A DNA stretch of 62,390 nucleotides, from the NCBI GenBank assembly GCA_016786465.1, contig JAEUWC010000028.1, forward strand, positions 1-62,390, in the 5' to 3' direction. The stretch's first letter is position 1. Each line of letters starts with the position of its first letter. The position numbers and the translations under genes are program-made. Source of the stretch: Bdellovibrionales bacterium (GTDB lineage: Bacteria; Bdellovibrionota; UBA1018). Of this stretch, positions 43,339 to 51,939 are shown in pieces. The notes beneath the pieces are model-generated. The model ran no database searches. It was not told the DNA's origin and saw only the letters and a list, made by a program, of their open reading frames with translations.

Positions 43339-45235
43339 TCCATCCGAGAAACCCCGCTACAAAAAGAAGGGACCGATCCGTTTCGAAGCAATTGGACCTT
43401 TTGCAATCGTTGTCGGATGCATTTGGGCCTATTTTTTCTTTCTATTCGACCACCAGCTGCGGTGGGGCCTTCAGTACGGACTGACCCAAGGAAATGGTGC
43501 CGAAGTGAACGTCGGGTATTTGAAGACTTCGTTTTGGAAAGCTTCATTTGCGATGGGAGCAATTCAGGTCACTGACCCAGAAAATCCGATGCAGAACCGA
43601 GTCGAAGTCGGCGAGGTCAGCTACAAGCTGAGCTGGGATGCGCTTCTTCGCGGAAAATTCGTGACGAATATCGCGGCCATTCGAACGATCGAAGTGAATA
43701 CGCCTCGTAAGGCCAAAGGGTTCATTGTTCCGCCTTCGCCGCCGTCCGAAAGTGAAGGAGAATCCAAAGCCTGGTCGATGATGAAGGAAAGTCTGGCTTC
43801 AACGCCGATGGGTGAAATCGGTGAAATGCTGAACGGCTTTAATCCTTCGGAAAAGATCAAGGACCTGGGCAATTTGAAATCGGCAGCCCGGATTCAGGAA
43901 TTGAAAGGACAGTTGGGCACAAAGGAACAGGAATGGGCAAAGGCCTTGTCTTCGGTTCCGGGGACGCAGGAAATTGACAACGTTAAGAAGAAGATCGCTT
44001 CGGTGAATATTGGCGGAAGCAATCCGGCTGAAATTCAAAAAAACATTTCGACGCTGCAAGATGCTTTGAAAGAAGCGCAGGCAGCGCAAGAAAAAGTCAC
44101 CAAGACCACGGACACACTGGTGGGTGACGTCAACAAGTTCAGTTCTTCAGTCGGTGAAGTCGACAACTTGGTTAAAAAGGATCGGGAAGATCTTGAACGA
44201 AAACTGAAGCTTCCCAAAATTGATGCCAAGAGCATCGGAAGCCAGCTTTTTGGCGATCTGGTCATGAGAAATCTGGGAAGCTACGCCAAGTATTACTACA
44301 TGGCGAAGAAGTACATGCCCCCGAAGAAGAAGCCTGAAAAGAAAACCCCAGAACAAATCGCTGAAGAAAAAGCGCGCGCCAGGGCCAAGGGAAAGAATTA
44401 TCGATTCCCGGTTACAACCGGCTATCCTGTTTTTTGGCTTCAGAAAGCTGAAATTTCGTCCAAGGCGGAAAACACGGAATTGGGAGGAAATGTTGCGGGT
44501 GAACTGACGAACGTTTCTTCAGACCCTGATCGAATCGGAAAGCCAGCGATGCTTCACATCACTGGTGAATTTCCGAAAAAGAACGTCACAGGCGTGATCT
44601 TCGACGTCATTTTTGATGCAGTCGGCGACAAGATGGAAATGCGGATCAATGGTGCCGTGGGAAGCTATCCTGTTTCGGGCCAAAGCTTTTCGGATTCTGC
44701 GGATCTTAAATTTGTGATGACCGAAGCTGTGGGTTCGACTTCGATCAGCGGTAAGATTGCAGAAAATGGATTCTTGTTGGCGATGACCGGAACTTACAAG
44801 AACCCCAAATACGACATCCAAGCAAAATCAAAACTTTTGGAAGGCATTCTAAAAAACGCGACGGGATCCTTGCCGATGGTGACCTTGGGGGCAAAGTTGG
44901 AAGGCGAATTCCTAAGCCCATCGATTTCGATTACGACAAACTTGGCTAGTGCCTTGGAAGCGGGCCTTCAAAAGCAACTTCAGGGGCAGGTCGCTGAAGC
45001 ACGCAAAAAGCTGGATGGCATGATCCATGACAAAATCGGCAAGGAAAAAGCTGCGCTGACGAATCAGATGAATCAGGCCAAAGCTAAGGTCTTAGGGCCG
45101 ATCGAAGAAAAGAAAAAGGCCGTCGCCGCAGTTCAGTCGGAAGGGCAGAACAAGTTGGCTCAGGCCCAGAAGTCGCTTTCGAACGCCGGCAAGTCGCAAG
45201 CGACTGACGCGATCAAGAAGAAGCTTCGCTTTTAG
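43331..45235 (+). CDS. TIGR03545-family protein
   Basis: A 634-residue protein with one N-terminal membrane anchor (FAIVVGCIWAYFFFLF). Beta-rich and helical segments follow, including a coiled-coil Lys/Ala/Gln stretch near residues 185-300 and another at the C-terminus (about 555-634). The middle (NYRFPVTTGYPVFWLQKAEISSKAE) and the AsmA-like strand repeats fit TIGR03545. It is coupled to the TIGR03546 gene. AsmA-like architecture suggests lipid handling between membranes, which is inference. Confidence 0.75.
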   Translation: MANPSEKPRYKKKGPIRFEAIGPFAIVVGCIWAYFFFLFDHQLRWGLQYGLTQGNGAEVNVGYLKTSFWKASFAMGAIQVTDPENPMQNRVEVGEVSYKLSWDALLRGKFVTNIAAIRTIEVNTPRKAKGFIVPPSPPSESEGESKAWSMMKESLASTPMGEIGEMLNGFNPSEKIKDLGNLKSAARIQELKGQLGTKEQEWAKALSSVPGTQEIDNVKKKIASVNIGGSNPAEIQKNISTLQDALKEAQAAQEKVTKTTDTLVGDVNKFSSSVGEVDNLVKKDREDLERKLKLPKIDAKSIGSQLFGDLVMRNLGSYAKYYYMAKKYMPPKKKPEKKTPEQIAEEKARARAKGKNYRFPVTTGYPVFWLQKAEISSKAENTELGGNVAGELTNVSSDPDRIGKPAMLHITGEFPKKNVTGVIFDVIFDAVGDKMEMRINGAVGSYPVSGQSFSDSADLKFVMTEAVGSTSISGKIAENGFLLAMTGTYKNPKYDIQAKSKLLEGILKNATGSLPMVTLGAKLEGEFLSPSISITTNLASALEAGLQKQLQGQVAEARKKLDGMIHDKIGKEKAALTNQMNQAKAKVLGPIEEKKKAVAAVQSEGQNKLAQAQKSLSNAGKSQATDAIKKKLRF

Positions 45236-46377
45236 GGCTTTTTACCGCTGATTTTTTCGCAACCGTTAAAGGTTGCGAACTGGACCAGCGCTTTTCGAAG
45301 CGAAGGGATGTCTGCGTTCTTTTTTTCGCCTTTTTCCCAGTGAAGCGACCGGATGATCAAGTTTTTGTTAGCGCGGTCTGATTTGGCGTCCAGCCGCGCG
45401 ACCAGGCGATCGCCTTGTAAAACCGGCAGGCAGAAGTAGCCAAACTTTCGCTTGGGTTCTGGGATGTAGCATTCAATGAAATAGTCCATGCCAAAAAAAT
45501 TTTTGACCCGCTTGCGTTGAATGACCAGTGAATCAAAGGGTGAAAGAATTTGGGTCAGCCCAGGCTTGGGCGCTGATCTTAGCCAAGATTCGAAAGTTTC
45601 TTTCCAAGCAAAGTACGGGTCTTCTGAACCTTCAAGCTGCAGCGGAATCAGCCGGCCTTCGTGAACTCCTTTTTTTAGTTCGGCAGTGACTAAAGGCAGA
45701 ACGTTTCGTCGAAGGTAGATGATTTCGCGCGCTGTCGCGATGCCCTGGGCCTTTAAGGTTGTTTCAATCAGGTGGCGAGCACGTTCAGAATCCGTGGGGA
45801 AGCGGGTGTCGATTCCCGCGGGTAAAGATCTTTCAGTCAAATCATAAATCTTTTGGAAACCCTGACGGCCGATGACCATCAGTTTTCCCTCCATGAAAAG
45901 TTGTTCTAATGCGCGCTTGGAAGGCTTCCAATCAAACCAAGGACCTGACTTGGCGCCCTTGGGCTTTTCAAAATCTGCGGATCGAAGTGGACCTTCAGCC
46001 CGGATTCGATCCAGAACCATTTTCATTTCGCCGCGATCGCGCCGATGCCAGTGTCCTTCTTTTTCGATTTGTTTTTTTCTAGGCAAAGTGAATCGGTACG
46101 CGTGCATCGGAAGATAGGCGGCGGCGTGTGACCAGTATTCCAGAATCTGCTTGGATCGAACGGCGTCTTCCAAATGCTGGGGTTGGTAGCTAGGAATTCG
46201 CGACCAAAGCGTATGGTGGTGTGCGCGTTCGACCACTGAAATGGTATCGATCTGAACGTACCCCAAATGGTCTAGAGCAGACGGAATGGATGACCCAAAG
46301 GGTGCCGGGGTCGTTAGCCCTTGGGCATAGAGAACTAAGCTACGTGCTTCAGGTAGCGATAATGTATTTTTTCCCAT
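45232..46377 (-). CDS. YcaQ/AlkX-like winged-helix DNA glycosylase
   Basis: A 381-residue member of the YcaQ family (formerly DUF1006), which unhooks interstrand crosslinks and removes alkylated bases. LGYVQIDTISVVERAHHHTLWSR carries the QxD catalytic motif (QID) and the conserved HH-LW block. HAAAYLPMHAYRF and the three winged-helix modules follow. Its stop overlaps the TIGR03545 gene end by 4 bp (convergent). It is divergent from the kinase gene. Confidence 0.88.
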   Translation of the reverse strand: MGKNTLSLPEARSLVLYAQGLTTPAPFGSSIPSALDHLGYVQIDTISVVERAHHHTLWSRIPSYQPQHLEDAVRSKQILEYWSHAAAYLPMHAYRFTLPRKKQIEKEGHWHRRDRGEMKMVLDRIRAEGPLRSADFEKPKGAKSGPWFDWKPSKRALEQLFMEGKLMVIGRQGFQKIYDLTERSLPAGIDTRFPTDSERARHLIETTLKAQGIATAREIIYLRRNVLPLVTAELKKGVHEGRLIPLQLEGSEDPYFAWKETFESWLRSAPKPGLTQILSPFDSLVIQRKRVKNFFGMDYFIECYIPEPKRKFGYFCLPVLQGDRLVARLDAKSDRANKNLIIRSLHWEKGEKKNADIPSLRKALVQFATFNGCEKISGKKP

Positions 46378-46468
46378 ATATTACAAGTAGTTAATGATAA
46401 CGCACGGCAACATAATCCAATTGAAATTCCGGCCTAAGTTCGCTAGACCCAATATCGGGGAGATTCAA

Positions 46469-47971
46469 TTGAAGCAAGTAGGACCCTATCAGCTTGATCG
46501 TCGCCTTGGAAAAGGGGCAACCGCCGTGGTCTATCGCGCACTGAAAGCGACCGATACGGGCCCAAAAGAATTTGCGGTCAAAGTTTTCCACCCTGGTTTT
46601 TTTGAGAGCAATGAACTTCGTCGCCGGATTTTGGCCGAATTCCGAGCGGCTGAAACCCTTAAGCACCCCAACGTCGTTCAAGTCGTCGAATCCCTTTTGG
46701 ACAATGACCCAGCCGCCGTTGTGATGGAATTTGTCGACGGGGCCCCCTTGGATCAGTTTCAGGCTCGGCTTCCTTATGTTCTTCCTGAACTTTCGGCGCG
46801 CTTGATCATGGACGTGCTTTCAGGACTTTCGCACGCTCATGGCAAAGGAATCATTCACCGCGATCTAAAACCCGCAAACATCATCGTCGATCACACGGGG
46901 CGAACGGTGATTACCGATTTGGGACTGGCCCGGATGATCGATGTTTCAACGATGACCTTGTCAGGAACGATCTTGGGAAGCCCGGACTTCATGTCGCCCG
47001 AGCAGGCTCGCGGCGAACGTTGCACGGAAAGAAGCGACCTGTTTTCGGCTTCGGCTATTTTGTACTTTCTGGTCACAGGGACTAAACCCTTCACCCGTTC
47101 AAGCCCGCTGGCGACGCTTGCGGCCGTTTGTAATTCTCAGCCCGAACCGCCGCAGGCTAGAAACCCAAAACTTTCGGCCGAACTTTCGGCGTTGATCCTT
47201 AAGGGGCTTTCAAAGGACCCTTCCTTGCGCTTTCAGTCGGCCGATGAAATGCGTGAAGCGCTTTCGGATTATTTGAAAAGCCTGGAACTTCAGCCCGAAA
47301 ACTTTTCGGTCGCCGCATTCTTGGCAGAACCCACGCCGTTTCTTTTAGGAGCAATGCAGACCATCGCGGAAAGTCTTGAAAAAAAAGCTGAAGCCGCAAT
47401 TGCATCCGAAAGTTTGGAATCCTTTCATCGCTTGCTGAGCCACTTAAGTTCAATTGCGCCTGAAAGCACCGCCTTGGATCGGCTTTTGGAAATGCAGGCC
47501 CTGGGTCAACGTCGCGCGCGAACCAAAAAGCGCTGGGCATGGGCAGGGGCAAGCTTACTGATCCTATTGGGTTTCGGATTTGGGGCAAGCCAATGGGTGA
47601 AAATCCAAAGCACCGTTCATACCCCGGCACAAGCGGTCGTGACGTCTGCGCCGCAATCGACTGCTGAAGTTTTGGCCCAGCAAGTCCCCGCCGCTGCCAG
47701 TGTTGCGGCATCACAGACTAGTTCAGCGCAAGCTGCACCGGCCCGCAAACCCGTGAAGGACCCCGGCTTGGTCGGCAAAGGTGTCGTGAAATTCGACGTC
47801 GGCCGCGAAATCGAAGTCTTTTGGGATGGCGTGCGCGTCGATATGGCCCAGGGACTTCCAAAACAAAAAGCCGGGATTCATCGCATTCGGCTGGTTCGCC
47901 CGGGCATGCGACCCATGGAACAAAACATCGTCGTTCGGTCGGATGAGCCCACAGAAATTCGGGTGCGCTAA
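46469..47971 (+). CDS. Membrane-anchored Ser/Thr protein kinase with PEGA-like periplasmic end
   Basis: A Hanks-type kinase of about 500 residues. GKGATAVVY is the glycine-rich loop; the catalytic Lys is in FAVKVF; IIHRDLKPANI (HRD) and ITDLGLAR (DLG in place of DFG) follow, then SPEQARGE. A transmembrane helix follows (WAWAGASLLILLGFGFGASQW, about 353-373). The C-terminal periplasmic part is Ala/Gln-rich and then PEGA-like (FWDGVRVDMAQGLPKQKAGIHRIRL). I prefer the TTG at 46469 because GGGGAG lies 6 bases before it and it frees space for the divergent ycaQ promoter. ATG 46394 without an SD is the alternative. Its last base is the first base of the next gene's ATG (TAATG), so kinase and activator are coupled. 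Confidence 0.88.
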   Translation: MKQVGPYQLDRRLGKGATAVVYRALKATDTGPKEFAVKVFHPGFFESNELRRRILAEFRAAETLKHPNVVQVVESLLDNDPAAVVMEFVDGAPLDQFQARLPYVLPELSARLIMDVLSGLSHAHGKGIIHRDLKPANIIVDHTGRTVITDLGLARMIDVSTMTLSGTILGSPDFMSPEQARGERCTERSDLFSASAILYFLVTGTKPFTRSSPLATLAAVCNSQPEPPQARNPKLSAELSALILKGLSKDPSLRFQSADEMREALSDYLKSLELQPENFSVAAFLAEPTPFLLGAMQTIAESLEKKAEAAIASESLESFHRLLSHLSSIAPESTALDRLLEMQALGQRRARTKKRWAWAGASLLILLGFGFGASQWVKIQSTVHTPAQAVVTSAPQSTAEVLAQQVPAAASVAASQTSSAQAAPARKPVKDPGLVGKGVVKFDVGREIEVFWDGVRVDMAQGLPKQKAGIHRIRLVRPGMRPMEQNIVVRSDEPTEIRVR

Positions 47972-49812
47972 TGGCGGTTTTAATTGTTTCCAAAGATTCA
48001 AATCCTAGCCAACGCGAAGTGCGATTCCATCTGACCAAGCGGATGACGACCGTTGGGTCTGAATCCGTCCAGGACGTCGTCGTGAAATCCGATTCACCGG
48101 GACTTCTTTTTTCAATTTTGAAATCGCAAAAAGGGATTGAAATCAGCCCCGCGCGCGCCAAGGTCAAAGTCAACGGTCAGGTCGTATCAGGGACCAAAAG
48201 CGTAGGAAGTTGCGATCGAATCGAATGGCCGGGTGGTTCTGCCGTGGTTTTGGATTCGGCCCTTTCGGCAGGGGAATCCATGTCGGAATCCAAGGCGCTT
48301 GAAAGCCTGCTTCGGCTTCAAAACATTGCCGCAAGCTTGGAAAATTCCGGAAACCTGAACCAAACTGCACAGCTGATCTTGGATTCATTGATCGAATTTT
48401 CGGGCGCTGAACGCGCGTTTTTGATCGGAGATTTTTCCAGGCGGTCAAAATGGTCCGTGATCGTCAGTCGATCCACTTCGGCTTCGACGATTCCAGAAGT
48501 GAATCCTTCCCGACGCGAAGTTCTTTCATCGACGATTTTGAACGAAGCGCTGAAAAAAAGGGATCTGGTCTATGTTGAAAACATGATCGGCCACCCTTGG
48601 TCAGAAGCCGATTCGATCATCCAGGCCAGAATTTTTTCGGTAGCCTGCTTTCCGTTGATTTTGAATGGCGAAGTCTTTGGCGCGGTTCTTTTGACGACTT
48701 CTTCGCCAGGACGGTTCATTCGCCGGGAAACTTTAAGCGAAGTGACGCTTTTCGCGTCACAGGCCGCGCTTCTTCTGACTTTCCAGGTGACTGCGAAGGC
48801 GAAGACCAGTCCGGAAGTCCTGACCGAAGCCGACGGAAAGATCCTGTATACTTCTGGATCACCCATGGAAGAAGTGACCCGTAAGGTCGCGAAAGTTGCG
48901 GCAACGCCGCTTAGTGTTTTGATTCAAGGCGCTTCAGGAACCGGAAAAGAATTGATCGCCCGCGAGATCCACGAAAAGAGCGCCCGTAAGAATGGTCCAT
49001 TCGTTGCGATCAATTGCGCGGCGATTCCTGCATCGCTTTTGGAATCGACGCTTTTTGGTTATGAAAAAGGCGCTTTCACCGGGGCAGTGAAAAGTCATTC
49101 CGGAAAATTCGTTCAGGCCGACGGCGGGACCCTTTTTCTGGATGAAATCGGAGACCTGCCTTTGGAGCTTCAGGCGAAGATCTTACGTGCACTTCAAGAA
49201 AAGAAAGTCGATCCTGTCGGCGCAACCGCTTCGGTCGCTGTCGATGTTCGAATTGTTTCTGCGACACACCAAAATTTGGAACAAATGATCCAAGCAGCAC
49301 GCTTCCGCCAGGATCTTTTCTTCCGATTGAATGGAATCTCAATCACTCTTCCATCCCTAAAAGAACGTCCGATGGACATCGAAGGGTTGGCCAAAAGTTT
49401 CATCGCCAAGGCTGGATCCGCAATCCCGATCAGTTCGTCTGCACTTGCGGTTTTGAAAAGCTACGATTGGCCGGGCAACGTTCGCGAATTGGAACAAGCA
49501 ATGACCCGTGCAGCCCTTCTTTCAGATGGGCCCGAGATTCAGCCCGAAGACCTGGGGATTCAGACCCAGGATTTTTCAACAGCACCTGCGCGAGCAACCG
49601 CGCTATCAGTCGAATTCAATGGCCAAAGCCTAGAAGAAGCGCAGGAAGCGTTCACGCTAGGGTTAGTTGAAAGCACGCTGAATCAATTGGGGGGCAACCG
49701 CGCCGCAGCTGCTCAGGCTTTGGGGATTTCCGAGCGGACTTTGTACCGACTTCTGACAAAACTGTCTGACAAATCTGGCAGTAGGTCCGATTTGGCAGAT
49801 CCACAAAGGTAA
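47971..49812 (+). CDS. Sigma-54-dependent transcriptional activator (FHA-like, GAF, AAA+, Fis HTH)
   Basis: A 613-residue enhancer-binding protein. The N-terminal domain (about 1-95) has the length and strand pattern of FHA, but the usual Gly-Arg and Ser-x-x-His signature is replaced (TTVGSES, SILKSQKG), so phosphothreonine binding is uncertain. A GAF domain follows (about 105-265, AERAFLIGD). The AAA+ domain (about 285-515) has ASGTGKELIA, the sigma-54-contacting GAFTGA, LFLDEIGDLP, and an R-finger region. The C-terminal Fis-type HTH is GGNRAAAAQALGISERTLYRLL. It lacks a receiver domain, so the upstream kinase is the obvious input. A sigma-54 promoter begins 29 bases after its stop. Confidence 0.93.
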   Translation: MAVLIVSKDSNPSQREVRFHLTKRMTTVGSESVQDVVVKSDSPGLLFSILKSQKGIEISPARAKVKVNGQVVSGTKSVGSCDRIEWPGGSAVVLDSALSAGESMSESKALESLLRLQNIAASLENSGNLNQTAQLILDSLIEFSGAERAFLIGDFSRRSKWSVIVSRSTSASTIPEVNPSRREVLSSTILNEALKKRDLVYVENMIGHPWSEADSIIQARIFSVACFPLILNGEVFGAVLLTTSSPGRFIRRETLSEVTLFASQAALLLTFQVTAKAKTSPEVLTEADGKILYTSGSPMEEVTRKVAKVAATPLSVLIQGASGTGKELIAREIHEKSARKNGPFVAINCAAIPASLLESTLFGYEKGAFTGAVKSHSGKFVQADGGTLFLDEIGDLPLELQAKILRALQEKKVDPVGATASVAVDVRIVSATHQNLEQMIQAARFRQDLFFRLNGISITLPSLKERPMDIEGLAKSFIAKAGSAIPISSSALAVLKSYDWPGNVRELEQAMTRAALLSDGPEIQPEDLGIQTQDFSTAPARATALSVEFNGQSLEEAQEAFTLGLVESTLNQLGGNRAAAAQALGISERTLYRLLTKLSDKSGSRSDLADPQR

Positions 49813-49840
49813 AATCCCATGAAGTTTCAAGCAGTTAAAG

Positions 49841-49858
49841 TTGGCATTCTCCCTGCTT
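49841..49858 (+). promoter_or_regulatory. Sigma-54 (RpoN) promoter
   Basis: TTGGCATTCTCCCTGCTT has the invariant GG (49843-49844) and GC (49855-49856) with the exact 10-base spacing, and TTGGCA plus TGCTT around them. A start site near 49868 is expected, about 20 bases ahead of the first array ATG, whose AAGGAG SD sits at 49873-49878. It lies just behind the sigma-54 activator gene, so it is probably that protein's target. Confidence 0.85.
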
Positions 49859-49887
49859 TAGATAGCAACCGGAAGGAGAATCGCGGA

Positions 49888-50340
49888 ATGAAAATCAATC
49901 GATTTTATCGTCTTTTAGGTGTCGCGATGGTCAGTGCCTTGATCGGCACAGCGACTGTAGCGGCGCTTTCCGCATATGGGGCAACTTACAACTTTTACTT
50001 TAACAACACCGAACAAGGGGATGGTTCGACAGCGACACCGAATCTAAGTGTCGCGGCCAATGGGGTTCCAAACGGAATCGCCAGCGGGAAACCCGGGACA
50101 TCTACGATCGAGCGCGGTGGCTTGGATGGGGTTGGCTTGAAACCGAAGCTGAAGGATTCCAAGGGTGATGACGAATCGCCAGAGTCTGGAGATTCCAAGG
50201 GCTCAAAGCTTGAAGAAGGTTCCAAGAAGCTCAGGGAATTGAAAAAGCCCGTTCCAAGCTCGTTGCCAAAAACTGAAAAATATCCAGCCGGTTCTGCAGA
50301 CGCTGACAGTCTGACCCAACCGGATTCGAGCGCTACTTAA
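49888..50340 (+). CDS. TYN-FN-TEQ family secreted protein, member 1 (no barrel)
   Basis: A 150-residue exported protein. The signal peptide ends near SAYGA, and the mature chain opens ATYNFYFNNTEQGDGST. The rest is polar and low complexity (Gly, Ser, Lys, Glu, Pro), with no beta-barrel domain. The start is ATG 49888 with AAGGAG upstream; an ATG at 49819 lies upstream of the sigma-54 promoter and cannot be used from it. It is the first of five tandem paralogues, and the only one lacking the C-terminal barrel. It may be a secreted soluble or processed partner. Family not recognised. Confidence 0.78.
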   Translation: MKINRFYRLLGVAMVSALIGTATVAALSAYGATYNFYFNNTEQGDGSTATPNLSVAANGVPNGIASGKPGTSTIERGGLDGVGLKPKLKDSKGDDESPESGDSKGSKLEEGSKKLRELKKPVPSSLPKTEKYPAGSADADSLTQPDSSAT

Positions 50341-50366
50341 GCAGCTCAATACAAGGAGACCCTAAA

Positions 50367-51119
50367 ATGAAAACGAATCAGCAGTGGTTCAAGATTGTTG
50401 CTGCCGCGGTTGCGCAAGCCGCAATTGCGACTAGCGGAATGGCCGCGACTTACAACATCATCTTCAACAACACCGAACAAAAAGGAAACGGTTCGGTAGC
50501 GAAGCCTTCGATTGCGGTTGATGGAAACAAAGTGAAAGCCGAAGGCGCGGATGAAACTTTCCAGTCTTCAAAAGAAACCGGAAAAGAAGACGAAGAAAAA
50601 TTGGCGAACGGTGACGAATCTGAGGCCGAAATTGCGGAATCGGAAGAAGCCGAATCCCGGTCAGTTCGTAAGAAGAAGTGGAAAAGTACAGGATCGGATT
50701 TTGGAAGGTTTCGTATTGCTGGATCTTACCTTTTGCCCGAAGCGGGAAATGGGAACTATCAGGGCCTGAGTAACGGATTCGTAGGGTCGCTTGGAGTTTA
50801 TCTGTCTGAGCGCCTTGTCTTAAACGCATTTTATCTTCCTGTGGAAAACCGACATTTCGGTCTTGAGTTCGAGATCGCTCCCGTGATCGTACCGGGCCGC
50901 AATCTGCCCCACATTTTCGAGCTGGCTCTATTGGCCGGCGTGAACCAGTTGGGGTTCAGTCAACAGAACGATCGTGCTTCTTACCTGTCTTCCAGGTTGT
51001 CGGCCCATGCCGGCGCCCGGGCGACTTTTTACGGAAGTCAGCATTTTGGTTTTACCGCTTCGTATAGACGTGCGGTTGACACCTACTTCGCCGACGTCGG
51101 TGTGGTCTTGAGGTTCTAA
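50367..51119 (+). CDS. TYN-FN-TEQ family outer-membrane protein, member 2
   Basis: A 250-residue exported protein. After the signal peptide the chain opens AATYNIIFNNTEQKGNGS. An acidic linker (about 60-105) follows, then a barrel-like region with GVYLSERLVLNAFYLP, FGLEFEIAPV and HAGARATFYG, ending in GVVLRF (a C-terminal aromatic, beta-signal type). AAGGAG precedes the ATG. It is cotranscribed with its neighbours. The N-terminal motif is shared by all five members, and the barrel by members 2-5. Confidence 0.8.
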   Translation: MKTNQQWFKIVAAAVAQAAIATSGMAATYNIIFNNTEQKGNGSVAKPSIAVDGNKVKAEGADETFQSSKETGKEDEEKLANGDESEAEIAESEEAESRSVRKKKWKSTGSDFGRFRIAGSYLLPEAGNGNYQGLSNGFVGSLGVYLSERLVLNAFYLPVENRHFGLEFEIAPVIVPGRNLPHIFELALLAGVNQLGFSQQNDRASYLSSRLSAHAGARATFYGSQHFGFTASYRRAVDTYFADVGVVLRF

Positions 51120-51123
51120 GATC

Positions 51124-51939
51124 ATGAAACACAATCGAAGAATCAGTGCATTTTTAGCCGGAACCCTAGGAGTAGCGATGGCCTTGCAAGCCAAAGCAGC
51201 GACCTATAACTTCTACTTCAACAATACTGAACAGGGTGATGGGTCGACGGCCAACCCGAATGTCCATGTGGTGCCATTGCCTGAAGGCGGTGCACAGGTC
51301 CTGACTGGACCGGACGCGGTTGCGGCAAAAGCAGGGGCATCGCCCACACCATCGCCAAGTCCTTCTGTCGCAGAAGCCCAGGCAGTACCTGTGCCGGCTG
51401 CGCAAGGGGAATCCGTGCAAGCCGCGCCGGTGCCTTCGGCGTCGCCCCTTTCGAACGCAGGACGTGTTCGCCTGATCGTGTCGGCAGTGGGTGAAAGCAG
51501 TCAGTACGAACCCAGGCCCACATTTACTACTACGGCTTCATCGTGGGGTAGCTATTCATCCCGTTCGAGTGAAACAAACGGTATCGGCGCCAATCTTGGG
51601 GTTTACCTAAGCGACTATTTTGCACTGAACGGATTTGCGAATACGAATTCCCGTCGCGGAATCGAAATGGAAATTTTTCCTTGGGGAGCCGCTACGGCCG
51701 GTAAAGGCGTATCGTTCGAGTTTTCGCTTCTGCTTGGGATGAACTGGGGCCGCGCCAGTCGGACCGATTCGATTTGGGAAACGGGGTATTCATCGTCAAT
51801 TTCAGGAAGCGATTCGGTTTCAACGGGACATGCCGGCGCCCGGGCGACCGTTTATTTTTGGGATCGTGTGGGTTTGACAACCTCTTACCGATCTTTTGGC
51901 GGCGGAGCAGCAGAAGCAGGATTGGTGTTTAGGTTATGA
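51124..51939 (+). CDS. TYN-FN-TEQ family outer-membrane protein, member 3
   Basis: A 271-residue exported protein. The signal peptide ends ALQAKA, the mature chain begins ATYNFYFNNTEQGDGST (identical in this stretch to member 1), and a Pro/Ala/Ser linker (about 70-110) follows. The barrel part has LGVYLSDYFALNGF, RGIEMEIFPWG and HAGARATVYF, and ends in GLVFRL. It overlaps member 4 by 4 bp (ATGA). A 20-base stretch is identical to member 2. Confidence 0.8.
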   Translation: MKHNRRISAFLAGTLGVAMALQAKAATYNFYFNNTEQGDGSTANPNVHVVPLPEGGAQVLTGPDAVAAKAGASPTPSPSPSVAEAQAVPVPAAQGESVQAAPVPSASPLSNAGRVRLIVSAVGESSQYEPRPTFTTTASSWGSYSSRSSETNGIGANLGVYLSDYFALNGFANTNSRRGIEMEIFPWGAATAGKGVSFEFSLLLGMNWGRASRTDSIWETGYSSSISGSDSVSTGHAGARATVYFWDRVGLTTSYRSFGGGAAEAGLVFRL

